Assembly (NCBI RefSeq): GCF_004114375.1
Contig: NZ_CP034692.1
Coordinates: 1,612,001 to 1,676,000, forward strand
Direction of reading: 5' to 3'
Source of the DNA: Halorubrum sp. BOL3-1
GTDB taxonomy: Archaea > Halobacteriota > Halobacteria > Halobacteriales > Haloferacaceae
Length of the DNA stretch: 64,000 nt
In this document: piece after piece, positions 1 to 9,659 of the stretch
Position numbering within the stretch: position 1 is the first letter of the stretch
Layout of the letters: every line of letters begins with the position of its first letter
The notes under the pieces: model-generated
Told to the model about the DNA's origin: nothing
Databases searched by the model: none
The model's input: only the letters and a program-made list of their open reading frames with translations
Position numbers and translations under genes: made by a program

Positions 1-584
1 TCGTCGATCTCGCCGCGGTCGAACGCGATGTTCCGGTCCCTGATCGACCGGAGCTCGGAGCGGAGCGTCGCCGGGTCCGTCACGGTCCGTTCGGTCTTCC
101 GGTCGAGTCCGTGGCGGGAGACGTACTCGTCGACCCGTTCTCGCGGTCGGAACGCCAGGATCGCCTTGCCCGCGGCGGCGGCGTGGAGGCGAACGCCGTC
201 ACCGACCGGAACGGGGTGGTCTCGGGCACCGATTCGGTGGAGGTAGACGGCCTCGGCGTCCTCGGGCACCACGAGGTTCGCGACGGCGCCCGTGTTCCGC
301 GCGAGCATGCGGACCTCGCTCTGTGCGGCGTGGTAGACGGGGTTCCGTTCTCTCGTCCCGAAACCGATCCGGAGGAACCGGTGGGTGAGATCGTAGGTTC
401 CGCCCGTGTTTTTCACGTAGCCGAGGGTACAGAGCGTCGAGAGGTGGTTGTGAACCGCGCTCTTCGAGACGTCGAGCGCGTCGGCCAGTTCGGTGACTCC
501 GCTGCCGTCGCGGTCGTACAGCTCTTCGACGATCCGGAGGGACGTCGCGGTCGCCTGAACGGCGATGGTGTCCGTGTTCCCCAT
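1..584 (-). CDS. IclR-family transcriptional regulator (C-terminus off window)
   Basis: I translated this from the sequence; it is open from an ATG at 582-584 to the left edge, so about 194 residues of a roughly 250-residue protein are visible. The N-terminus has a winged-helix segment around residues 20-55 (VTELADALDVSKSAVHNHL) of the IclR type. The following region contains the effector-domain signature HAAAAGKAILAF at about 135-146. IclR proteins bind operators as dimers or tetramers and respond to small-molecule ligands. It is transcribed away from the sugar transporter operon that begins at 863, so it is the obvious candidate regulator of that operon. Whether it represses or activates cannot be read from the sequence. 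Confidence 0.9.
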   Translation of the reverse strand, partial: MGNTDTIAVQATATSLRIVEELYDRDGSGVTELADALDVSKSAVHNHLSTLCTLGYVKNTGGTYDLTHRFLRIGFGTRERNPVYHAAQSEVRMLARNTGAVANLVVPEDAEAVYLHRIGARDHPVPVGDGVRLHAAAAGKAILAFRPRERVDEYVSRHGLDRKTERTVTDPATLRSELRSIRDRNIAFDRGEID

Positions 585-767
585 CGTTTCTCAGAGTGGT
601 ATGAGCGACAGCCGTATAACGTTTGTTTAGCATGAGAGAACGTCAGCGAGATATGGAGTATAAAAGTAGTTTAATTATATATAAATTAAAGAATTAGTAT
701 TTGGAATTTGTTTGAGATGCGCTCTATGCTCTAAAATAGTATATAATAGAGACCTGTTCACTCCAAG

Positions 768-788
768 GAAACGCTAATAACACGTTTC
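768..788. promoter_or_regulatory. Candidate operator, GAAACG-N9-CGTTTC
   Basis: A perfect 6-base inverted repeat with a 9-base spacer lies about 30 bases upstream of the TATA-like box of the ABC operon. That position is where an archaeal activator would bind; many IclR proteins recognise short palindromes. The link to the divergent IclR gene is inference from position only. Confidence 0.4.
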
Positions 789-818
789 TGAGCCGATCTT
801 AGGATACCCATACATTAG

Positions 819-830
819 ATTTATATATTT
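819..830 (+). promoter_or_regulatory. TATA box of the sugar ABC operon
   Basis: The stretch TTTATATATT fits the haloarchaeal TATA consensus and sits about 37 bases before the ATG at 863. Transcription would begin around 848-856, leaving a very short leader. Confidence 0.6.
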
Positions 831-862
831 GGGATGAAAGGGACCGATAGTCAGGGACGATC

Positions 863-2269
863 ATGACTAACAAACCAGACTACGCGCGATACGGGCGACG
901 CCGACTGATGAAAGGCGCGGGAATCGCGGGAATCGCGGGCCTCGCAGGGTGTATCGGGACCGGGGACCCCGGAGACGGGTCCGACGGCGGCGACGGAAGC
1001 GACGGCAGCGATGGAAGCGACGGCAGCGACGGCAGCGACGGCAGCGACGGCAGCGACGGCAGCGAGAGCGGTAACGACATGGCGTCCGAGATCGACGTGT
1101 GGGGGTGGGACGTCGCCGCGCGAGCGCTGATGATCACCGCCGAGGAGTACGAGTCAGAGAGCGACGCGACGGTCTCGGTCGAGGAGTTCGGTCGGTCGGC
1201 GATGAAAGACCGGCTCCAGACGAACCTCCTCTCCGGCTCCGGCGCGCCCGCGGTCGCCATGCTGGAGTCCGTCGACGGCCCCTCCTTCATCGACACGGGT
1301 TCCGTCGCGCCGCTCACCGACGAGATCGAGGAGGCCGGGGTACAGGAGGACTTCGTCTCCGGGAAGTGGGAGGCGCTCACCGTCGACGGCGACATCTACG
1401 CGCTCCCGTGGGACACCGGGCCGACGGCGGTCTACTACCGGCGGTCGGTGTACGACGAACACGACATCGACCCGGACGGCATCGAGACGTGGGGGGACTT
1501 CGTCGAGGAGGGCCAGAAGCTGCCGGACGACCAGTACATGCTCAACCTCCCCGAGGGAGACCTCTCCGGCGTCTGGCGGTACCAGTTCCGCCAGCTGTCC
1601 GGCGAGCCGTTCCTGGAGAGCGGCGAGGTGAACATTCACAACGAGACGTCGCTCCGCGTGGCCCGCAACATCAAGGAGATATACGACGCCGACATCGCCG
1701 CCAACATCGAGGGGTGGACGTCCGCCTGGTTCAGCGCCTACGGCGACGCGACGATCGCGTCGCTCCCCTCCGCGGCGTGGATGGAGGGGACGCTGCGCGC
1801 GGAGCTCCCCGACACCGCGGGCGACTGGGGCGTCTTCAAGATCCCCGCCTTGGAGTCGGGCGGACCGCGGGCGTCGAACTGGGGCGGCTCCAACCTCATG
1901 ATCGCGGACCAGGTGTCCGACGCGGCGCAGGCCCGCGGGTGGGACTACATGGAGCACTCGCTGGCGGCCGAGGAGATGCAGCTGGCGATGTACGACGAGT
2001 ACGGGCTCTTCCCGGCGCTGGAGACCGTCTACGACGACCCCGTGTTCGACGAGGAACTCGACTTCTACGACGGGCAGGCCGCGAGAGCGCTCTTCGCTGA
2101 GGTCGCACAGGACGCCCCCGGGTACCGGTTCACCGCCGACACGCCCGAGGTGTCACAGGCCATCGAGACCGAGCTTCAGCGGATGATCAACGGCGAGCAG
2201 TCGCCGGAGGAAGCCGTCCAGGCGGCCGCGGAGACCGTCTCCGAGAACACCGATCGGGACCTCGCGTAA
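863..2269 (+). CDS. Sugar ABC transporter substrate-binding lipoprotein
   Basis: This 468-residue extracellular solute-binding protein (family 1, maltose/glycerol-phosphate-binding fold) captures a sugar or galactoside outside the cell. Residues 12-31 hold a twin-arginine motif (RRRLMKG), a short hydrophobic stretch and a lipobox LAGC, so it is exported folded by Tat and lipid-anchored at the cysteine. A low-complexity Gly-Ser-Asp linker (about 36-68) follows, encoded by near-identical 9-base repeats; such a linker tethers the binding domain to the membrane. It is the first gene of the operon, followed after 19 bases by the first permease. The ligand is inferred from the neighbouring galactosidases and galactonate dehydratase, not from the protein itself. 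Confidence 0.92.
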   Translation: MTNKPDYARYGRRRLMKGAGIAGIAGLAGCIGTGDPGDGSDGGDGSDGSDGSDGSDGSDGSDGSDGSESGNDMASEIDVWGWDVAARALMITAEEYESESDATVSVEEFGRSAMKDRLQTNLLSGSGAPAVAMLESVDGPSFIDTGSVAPLTDEIEEAGVQEDFVSGKWEALTVDGDIYALPWDTGPTAVYYRRSVYDEHDIDPDGIETWGDFVEEGQKLPDDQYMLNLPEGDLSGVWRYQFRQLSGEPFLESGEVNIHNETSLRVARNIKEIYDADIAANIEGWTSAWFSAYGDATIASLPSAAWMEGTLRAELPDTAGDWGVFKIPALESGGPRASNWGGSNLMIADQVSDAAQARGWDYMEHSLAAEEMQLAMYDEYGLFPALETVYDDPVFDEELDFYDGQAARALFAEVAQDAPGYRFTADTPEVSQAIETELQRMINGEQSPEEAVQAAAETVSENTDRDLA

Positions 2270-2288
2270 TCCGGGAGGGACCGATCGC

Positions 2289-3359
2289 ATGGCCACTTCT
2301 GACGAGACGGACGACCGCGTCGGACAGACGTATCGCCGCCGCGTCCGCACGAGGGTACGGGACGCCACGAGGCGGTTCAGGCGAGCGGCGCGACCGGGCT
2401 GGGACCGGGTTCGCTTCGCCAGACAGGACCTGACCGCAGCGACGCCGACGCTGCCGCGGGTCGCGTACCTGTTCATCGCGCCCTTCTTCATCCTGTTCGG
2501 GCTGTTCCTCGCGTTCCCGGTGTTTTACACGCTGTACCTCTCCTTTTTCGAGTATCAGGGCGTCGGTCAGGGGCTGCTGTTCTGGGTCGACCTCGGTCCG
2601 CTGTACGTCGAGATTCCGCGGATCGCGCAGCTGGAGTTCGTCGGGGGCGGGAACTACGCCCGCCTGCTCGGCAACGAGCTGTTCTGGCAGTCGATGTTCA
2701 ACACCTCGTACATCCTCGCCATACAGGTCCCGCTGATGATCGGACTGGCGCTCGCGCTCGCGCTCGCGTTAAACGCGTCGTTCATGCGGTTCAAAGGGGT
2801 GTTCCGCACCGCGATCGCGCTGCCCGTCTCGGCGAACCTCGTGGCGTACTCGACGGTGTTCCTGCTGCTTTTCAACGAGCAGTTGGGGTTCCTCAACTTC
2901 GTCCTCGCCGGCGTGGGACTCGGGCCGATACCGTGGCTGACCGACGGTTTCTGGGCCCGAAACACGATAATCGCCGCGGTGACGTGGCGCTGGACGGGGT
3001 ACAACATGATCATCCTACTGGCCGGACTCCAGACGGTCCCGCAGCAGCTGTACGAGGCGGCCGAGATCGACGGGGCAAATCGGTGGGAGAAGTTCCGTTA
3101 CGTCACGCTCCCGCAGCTCAAGCCGGTGTTGCTGTTCGTCGTCGTGCTGTCGACGATCGGGACGTTCAAACTGTTCGCGGAGCCGTACGTCATCACCGGC
3201 GGCGGCCCGACGAACTCGACTATCACCATCGTCCAGTACATCTACCGGCAGGCGTTCGTCAACTTCAACCTCGGCTACGCGAGCGCGCTCACGGTCGTGT
3301 TCGTGACGGTCGTCAGCGTCTTTTCGATCCTCCAGATCAAGCTCGGGGGTGAGGACTGA
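2289..3359 (+). CDS. Sugar ABC transporter permease, MalF/UgpA type
   Basis: The product is a 356-residue inner permease subunit of a carbohydrate importer. After a basic cytoplasmic N-terminus (about 1-55) there are about six hydrophobic segments. The EAA loop that docks the ATPase is visible near residues 257-275 (EAAEIDGANRWEKF followed by LPQL). It works as a heterodimer with the product of the next gene, whose ATG overlaps this stop codon by one base (TGATG at 3357-3361), indicating translational coupling. Confidence 0.92.
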   Translation: MATSDETDDRVGQTYRRRVRTRVRDATRRFRRAARPGWDRVRFARQDLTAATPTLPRVAYLFIAPFFILFGLFLAFPVFYTLYLSFFEYQGVGQGLLFWVDLGPLYVEIPRIAQLEFVGGGNYARLLGNELFWQSMFNTSYILAIQVPLMIGLALALALALNASFMRFKGVFRTAIALPVSANLVAYSTVFLLLFNEQLGFLNFVLAGVGLGPIPWLTDGFWARNTIIAAVTWRWTGYNMIILLAGLQTVPQQLYEAAEIDGANRWEKFRYVTLPQLKPVLLFVVVLSTIGTFKLFAEPYVITGGGPTNSTITIVQYIYRQAFVNFNLGYASALTVVFVTVVSVFSILQIKLGGED

Positions 3360-4195
3360 TGCGCGACCAACGCCGCAAGGACGCGGTCTGGCGGTTCCTC
3401 ACGTACGCCTTCGTCATCGCGATGGTCGTGGTGATGATGGTCCCGCTGTACTGGATGTTAGTGGCGGCCACGCTTCCCCAGGAGGAGTTCCTCCAGTTCC
3501 CGCCGCGGCTGATACCCGGGACCGCGTTCCTCGACAACTTCGCGGCGCTACAGGAGCGGCTCGACTTCGTCCGGACGATCCGGAACAGCGTCCTCATCGC
3601 CGTCGTCTACACGCTGCTGTCGCTGGTGTTGTGTTCGATGGCCGGCTTCGCGTTCGCCAAGTACGAGTTCAAGTTCAAGGAGCCGATCTTCTACGCGATC
3701 TTGGCGACGCTCGTGTTGCCGATCCAGCTCCTCGTCATCCCGCTGTTCCTGCTGATGGCGCAGCTGGAGTGGACGAACACGTTCCGGGCTATCATCCTCC
3801 CGTGGGCGGCGAACCCCATCGGGATCTTCCTCATGCGACAGAACATGAAATCCATCCCGGACGCGCTGCTGGAGTCCGCTCGGATGGACGGCGCGACGGA
3901 GTTCCAGATCTTCTACCGGATCGCGCTCCCGACGATGCGGTCGTCGTTGGCCGCGCTGGCCATCATCCTGTTCCTGTTCCAGTGGGACCTGTTCTTGTAC
4001 CCGCTCGTGATCCTCGAGTCGGCGGACATGTACACGATCCCCATCGGGCTGGCGCAGCTGACCGGGTTCCAGCGGATCTACTACGACCAGATCATGGTGG
4101 CGGCGACGCTCGCGATCGTGCCGATGGTCGTGTTGTTCTTAGTGCTACAGAAACAGTTCGTCAGCGGCATCCTCGCGGGGTCGCTCAAAGAGTAA
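3359..4195 (+). CDS. Sugar ABC transporter permease, MalG/UgpE type
   Basis: This 278-residue protein is the second transmembrane subunit. It has six predicted membrane helices and the EAA loop near residues 171-190 (ESARMDGATEFQIFYRIALP). Its start overlaps the preceding permease gene, and the ATPase gene follows after 3 bases, so all subunits are probably made from one mRNA in fixed proportion. The family (binding-protein-dependent transport inner membrane component) is clear; the substrate is assigned only by context. Confidence 0.92.
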   Translation: MRDQRRKDAVWRFLTYAFVIAMVVVMMVPLYWMLVAATLPQEEFLQFPPRLIPGTAFLDNFAALQERLDFVRTIRNSVLIAVVYTLLSLVLCSMAGFAFAKYEFKFKEPIFYAILATLVLPIQLLVIPLFLLMAQLEWTNTFRAIILPWAANPIGIFLMRQNMKSIPDALLESARMDGATEFQIFYRIALPTMRSSLAALAIILFLFQWDLFLYPLVILESADMYTIPIGLAQLTGFQRIYYDQIMVAATLAIVPMVVLFLVLQKQFVSGILAGSLKE

Positions 4196-4198
4196 CCA

Positions 4199-5320
<1,122 letters not shown>

Positions 5321-5326
5321 TCGATT

Positions 5327-6475
5327 ATGTACATTACCGACTACGAGCTGTTCGAGGTACCGCCCCGCTGGTTATTCCTGAAGCTGACGACGAGCGACGG
5401 CACCGTCGGCTGGGGAGAGCCGGTCGTAGAGGGACGCTCCCACACGGTTGCGGCGGCCGTCGAGGAGCTGCTCGACAACTACCTGCTCGGTGAGGACCCG
5501 ACCCGGATCGAAGACCACTGGCAGGCGATGTACCGCGGCGGGTTCTACCGCGGCGGTCCCGTGCTGATGAGCGCCATCGCCGGTGTCGACCAGGCGCTGT
5601 GGGACATCAAAGGGAAGCAGTTCGGCGCCCCCGTCCACGAGCTGCTCGGCGGCCGCGCGCGGAACCGGATCCGCGTCTACCAGTGGATCGGCGGGGACCG
5701 ACCGGCGGACGTCGGAGAGGCCGCCAGCGAAAAGGTCGACGCGGGCTTCACGGCGCTGAAAATGAACGCGACCGCGGAGCTGCGACCGATCGACAACCCG
5801 GCCGCGGTGACCGACGCGGTCGACCGAATCGCGGCGGTTCGGGAGGCGGTCGGCGACGAGGTCGACATCGGGGTCGACTTTCACGGGCGCGTGTCAAAGC
5901 CGATGGTGCGTCGGCTCGCGGCGGCGCTGGAACCGTACGACCCGATGTTCATCGAGGAGCCGGTGTTGCCGGAACACAACGACTCGCTCTCAGCGATTCG
6001 GCAGTCGACGACGATCCCGATCGCGACCGGCGAGCGGATGTACTCGCGGTGGGATTTCAAGGAGGTTTTCGAGGCGGACGCCGTCGACGTGATCCAGCCG
6101 GACGTCTCGCACGCGGGCGGGATCAGCGAGATGAAGAAGATCGCGTCGATGGCCGAGGCGTACGACGTGTCGGTCGCGCCGCACTGCCCGCTCGGGCCGA
6201 TCGCGCTCGCGTCCTGCATCCAGGTCGACGCCTGCACGCCGAACGCGCTCATCCAGGAGCAGTCGCTCGACATCCACTACAACGAGACGAGCGACGTGCT
6301 GGACTACCTCGCCGACCCGTCGGTGTTCGAGTACCGCGACGGCTTCGTCGATATCCCCGACGGCGACGGGCTGGGGATCGAGATCGACGAGGGGCACGTC
6401 CGCGAGCAGCGCGGTAACGTCGACTGGCACAACCCCGTCTGGCGCCACGACGACGGCTCCGTCGCGGAGTGGTGA
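5327..6475 (+). CDS. dgoD: D-galactonate dehydratase
   Basis: This 382-residue enolase-superfamily enzyme converts D-galactonate to 2-keto-3-deoxy-D-galactonate. Metal ligands Asp184, Glu210 and Glu236 and catalytic His186 and His286 sit in the same context as in Escherichia coli DgoD (VDFHGRVS, FIEEPVL, TGERM, APHCPLGPIAL), offset by one residue as I recall that sequence. The C-terminal ending WRHDDGSVAEW is also characteristic of this family. It starts 6 bases after the ATPase gene, so sugar import and acid-sugar dehydration are in one operon. Resemblance to related mandelate-racemase-like gluconate dehydratases is weaker than to DgoD. Confidence 0.93.
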   Translation: MYITDYELFEVPPRWLFLKLTTSDGTVGWGEPVVEGRSHTVAAAVEELLDNYLLGEDPTRIEDHWQAMYRGGFYRGGPVLMSAIAGVDQALWDIKGKQFGAPVHELLGGRARNRIRVYQWIGGDRPADVGEAASEKVDAGFTALKMNATAELRPIDNPAAVTDAVDRIAAVREAVGDEVDIGVDFHGRVSKPMVRRLAAALEPYDPMFIEEPVLPEHNDSLSAIRQSTTIPIATGERMYSRWDFKEVFEADAVDVIQPDVSHAGGISEMKKIASMAEAYDVSVAPHCPLGPIALASCIQVDACTPNALIQEQSLDIHYNETSDVLDYLADPSVFEYRDGFVDIPDGDGLGIEIDEGHVREQRGNVDWHNPVWRHDDGSVAEW

Positions 6476-6541
6476 GTTGGATGTCGACGCGAACGCGCCG
6501 ACGAGAGGTGAACCGATGACCCGGCGACGCGGGGCGAAGCG

Positions 6542-7396
6542 ATGACCCGCCGGCACGAGTCCCCGGCCGAACACGCGGTCCCCGGGCGGTTCGCCGGCGA
6601 GACCGCGATCGTCACGGGGTCGACCCGCGGGATCGGCGCCGGCGTCGCGGAGCGGTTCGCGGCCGAGGGGGCGAACGTCGTGGTCAGCGGCCGCTCGGAG
6701 GCGGCCGGCGAAGCCGTCGCAGACCGGATCTCGGGGCGGAACGGAGGCGGGGCGGGCGACGGCCCGCCGACCGGCGAGGCGACGTTCGTCCGCGCCGACA
6801 TGCGCGACCCGGACGACGTGGCCGCGCTGGCGGAGGCGGCCGCCGAACGGTACGGCTCGGTCGACGTGCTCGTGAACAACGCGGGCGTCCAGACCGAGAC
6901 GGCCGCGGACGAGGCGACGCTCGACGACTGGGAGTTCGTCGTCGAGACGGACTTCCGGGCGTACTGGCTCGCGGCGCGGGCCGCCCTCGAACACATGGGC
7001 CGCGGGGCGATCGTGAACGTCTCGTCGAACCACGCGTACGCGACGATGCCCGCACACTTCCCGTACAACGCGGTGAAGGCGGGAATCAACGGGATGACGC
7101 GGTCGCTCGCGGTGGACTTCGGTCCCCGCGTCCGGGTGAACACGGTCGTCCCCGGCTGGGTGGAGGTCGAGCGGACGCGCGAGGGGCTCCCGGAGGGGCG
7201 GCTGGAGGAGGTGGAGGCGATCCACCCGACCGGTCGGATCGGCACGCCGGCCGACGTCGCCGGGACCGTCTCCTTCCTCGCGAGCGAGGACGCCGCCTTC
7301 GTCACGGGGGCCGCGCTGCTCGTCGACGGCGGTCGCGGCGCGGTGATGCAAGACGACACGCTCCCGGACTACCGGGCGCGCGAGCGGTCGGAGTAG
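6542..7396 (+). CDS. Short-chain dehydrogenase/reductase, candidate galactose dehydrogenase
   Basis: This 284-residue classical SDR has the cofactor-binding motif TGSTRGIG near residue 26, the NNAG motif (VNNAGV) and the catalytic serine plus YNAVK (Tyr and Lys) around residues 159-181. It ends with the usual GAALLVDGG strand. The gene follows dgoD by 66 bases in the same direction. In a galactose oxidation pathway an SDR would oxidise D-galactose to galactono-lactone, and that is the most economical assignment here; SDR specificity cannot be read from sequence. A second ATG lies out of frame at 6516, within a short near-repeat of the start region. Confidence 0.75.
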   Translation: MTRRHESPAEHAVPGRFAGETAIVTGSTRGIGAGVAERFAAEGANVVVSGRSEAAGEAVADRISGRNGGGAGDGPPTGEATFVRADMRDPDDVAALAEAAAERYGSVDVLVNNAGVQTETAADEATLDDWEFVVETDFRAYWLAARAALEHMGRGAIVNVSSNHAYATMPAHFPYNAVKAGINGMTRSLAVDFGPRVRVNTVVPGWVEVERTREGLPEGRLEEVEAIHPTGRIGTPADVAGTVSFLASEDAAFVTGAALLVDGGRGAVMQDDTLPDYRARERSE

Positions 7397-7414
7397 CCGG
7401 GAGGAACGGACGCG

Positions 7415-9532
7415 CTACGTCCGAGTCACGCGCAGCCCGTCGACGCGGTCTCCCTCGACGACGGCGACCCCGTACGGTCCCACGACGACGCCGTCCGCGG
7501 GCCGCTCTTCCTGGGAATCGCCCGACCCCGCGTCGACGACCTCTCGGTCCGCGTCGTCGACCGCGAGCGATCCCGAGTCGATCCCGGGGAGTCGGAGCCG
7601 GTCGCTCGTGAAGTTCGTCACCCACGTGTGGCCGCCGCGATACCCGGCTCGGACGCCGTCCGGAAGCGGGTCGGCGCGTCGGACGCCGGCACGGTCGAGC
7701 AGGCCCGAGACGAGCGCGTCCGCCAGCTCCGACCCGGGCCACGCCCCGCAGTAGGTGACGTCGCCGTCCCCGACCGCGTTGGCGACGACCGCCGGCCGAC
7801 CGTCGCCCGGGCCGTCGACATCGTATGCGTATCGCGGTTCGGCAGCGTCGGGGGCGAGCCACTCGGCCCACGTCCGGAATGAGAGCGACGGACTCGTGAG
7901 GTCGTCGCCGTCCGCGTCGCCGTCCGCGTCGAGAGCACCGACTCGCCGGACCGCCGTTTCGAGGCGTCGCGGCAGCGACTCGTGCTGGTCGACGGTCGCG
8001 CCGACGAGGTCGGCCAGCGGGCCGGGCTGGGGCGCGGGCCGGAGCTTGTTTTCCGCGTCCTTCACGCCGGTTCGCGGGCCGAAGAGGAGCTGTCCGCCGC
8101 CGGCGACGTAGTCGGTCAGCCGGTCCGCGGTCTCGTCGGTGACGAGGTGGAGCGCGGGCGCGACGACGGCCGCGTACCCGGAGAGGTCGGCGCTCGGCGG
8201 GACCACGTCGACCTGAACCCCGCGGCGACGGACGGCACCGTAGAACGCCTCTTGGAGCGCCCAGTAGTCGAAGTCCGGGGCGTGCGGCTGCGCGTCGAGC
8301 GTCCACAGCGAGTCGTAGTCGAACACGACCGCCACCGGGGCGTCCACGTGACCCACGCCGTCGAGCGCCGCGAACTCCTCGGCCGCGCACTCGGCGTCTC
8401 CGTACCCGCGGTCGGGCGAGCCGTCCGCCCTCCGGAGTCCGGCGTGGTACTGCTCCTGCCCTTCGAGACAGCGCCGCCACCTGAAGTAGAGGACCGCGTC
8501 GGCCCCGTGGGCGGCGGCGTGGTGGGCCCACAGCCGCATCGCGCCCTCCCCCGGCTGCGGGCAGTGCGGCGGCCAGTTGACGTCGCCCGGCTGCTGTTCC
8601 ATCACCCAGAACGGCCGGTCGAGCGCGCTCCGGTAGAGGTCGTGGTCCATCCCGACCTGATCGGGGTCGCCGGCCCGCAGCTGGTCGGGCGACGCCTCCC
8701 CGTCGAAGCGGTCTTGGACGAACCCCGTCGGGTACGAGTCCCACGCGACGCGGTCGAGATCCTCGCTCACATCGTAGGCGTTCAGCGTCGGGAACCGCCC
8801 CATGAAGTTGTGGGTGACGAACCAGTCGGGGTCGGCGTCGCGTATCAGGTCGGCGTGGAGGCGGTTGTACTCGACGACGGAGTCGCTGGCGAAGCGCGCG
8901 TACGCCAACAGCCGCGAGGGGTGGTGCTCTGCGGGGGTCGGGCCGGGCGGGTCGACCTCCCCGAAGGAGCCGTACTGCTGGCTCCAGAACGCGTTCCCCC
9001 ACGCCTCGTTGAGGCTGTCGACGTCGCCGTATCGGTCCGCGAGCCACGTCCGGAACGCGTCGGCGCAGTCGTCGCAGTAACACCGCACCGTCCGGTGACA
9101 GCCGAACTCGTTGTCCGTCTGCCAGCCGGCGACGTGCGGCGAGTCGGCGTACCGCTCGGTGATCCGCTCGACGATCCGAGCCGTCTCCTCGCGGTAGGCG
9201 TCGGAGTTGAAACAGTAGTGTCGGCGGCTGCCGTGTTCGCGGACGGTGCCGTCCGGGCTCTCCTGTCGGATCGACGGTCGCTCGTCGACGAGCCACTTCG
9301 GCGGCGTCGCCGTCGGCGTACACAGCACCGCCTGCATGCCGTACTCACCGACGAGTTCGACCGCCTCGTCGAGCCACTCGAAGTCGAACTCGCCGCGCTC
9401 CGGTTCGAGGACGCCCCACGAGAACTCCGCCATGCGAACGTATTCGAGACCGGCGTCGGCCATCGCGGCGACGTCGCGTTCCCACTCCTCGCTCGGCCAG
9501 TGTTCGGGAAAGTAGCAGACTCCGAGACGCAT
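7415..9532 (-). CDS. bga: GH42 beta-galactosidase
   Basis: This enzyme hydrolyses terminal beta-D-galactosides. I place the start at the ATG at 9530-9532 (MRLGVCYFPEHW), giving 705 residues; an in-frame ATG at 9556 adds 8 residues unlike the family. The TIM barrel carries acid/base Glu142 (TDNEFG) and nucleophile Glu312 (WVMEQQPG). Cys107, Cys151, Cys153 and Cys156 match the metal-binding cysteines of the family. The trimerisation and C-terminal domains follow from about residue 390. From memory it closely resembles the characterised cold-active Halorubrum lacusprofundi enzyme. There is no export signal, so it acts in the cytoplasm on imported substrate. It converges on the SDR gene with a 19-base gap. 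Confidence 0.95.
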   Translation of the reverse strand: MRLGVCYFPEHWPSEEWERDVAAMADAGLEYVRMAEFSWGVLEPERGEFDFEWLDEAVELVGEYGMQAVLCTPTATPPKWLVDERPSIRQESPDGTVREHGSRRHYCFNSDAYREETARIVERITERYADSPHVAGWQTDNEFGCHRTVRCYCDDCADAFRTWLADRYGDVDSLNEAWGNAFWSQQYGSFGEVDPPGPTPAEHHPSRLLAYARFASDSVVEYNRLHADLIRDADPDWFVTHNFMGRFPTLNAYDVSEDLDRVAWDSYPTGFVQDRFDGEASPDQLRAGDPDQVGMDHDLYRSALDRPFWVMEQQPGDVNWPPHCPQPGEGAMRLWAHHAAAHGADAVLYFRWRRCLEGQEQYHAGLRRADGSPDRGYGDAECAAEEFAALDGVGHVDAPVAVVFDYDSLWTLDAQPHAPDFDYWALQEAFYGAVRRRGVQVDVVPPSADLSGYAAVVAPALHLVTDETADRLTDYVAGGGQLLFGPRTGVKDAENKLRPAPQPGPLADLVGATVDQHESLPRRLETAVRRVGALDADGDADGDDLTSPSLSFRTWAEWLAPDAAEPRYAYDVDGPGDGRPAVVANAVGDGDVTYCGAWPGSELADALVSGLLDRAGVRRADPLPDGVRAGYRGGHTWVTNFTSDRLRLPGIDSGSLAVDDADREVVDAGSGDSQEERPADGVVVGPYGVAVVEGDRVDGLRVTRT

Positions 9533-9659
9533 GGCCGACCCTCTCGACCGCGCCACCTAAGCGTTCGGATGAGTGGCGGTACCCGCCGACCGTCGGTCCG
9601 GCGTCCCGCTGAAACGCTCGCGTGACAGGCTATTTGTAGGGGCGAAAAGTGGGTGAGAT

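Larger units (their letters stand above)
585..862. promoter_or_regulatory. AT-rich divergent promoter region of the galactoside locus
   Basis: This 278-base gap between the IclR gene and the ABC operon is far richer in A and T than the flanking genes, especially 655-760. It contains no convincing ORF. It holds a TATA-like box at 820-829 for the operon, an inverted repeat at 768-788, and presumably the promoter of the regulator. An undetected regulatory RNA cannot be excluded. Confidence 0.6.
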
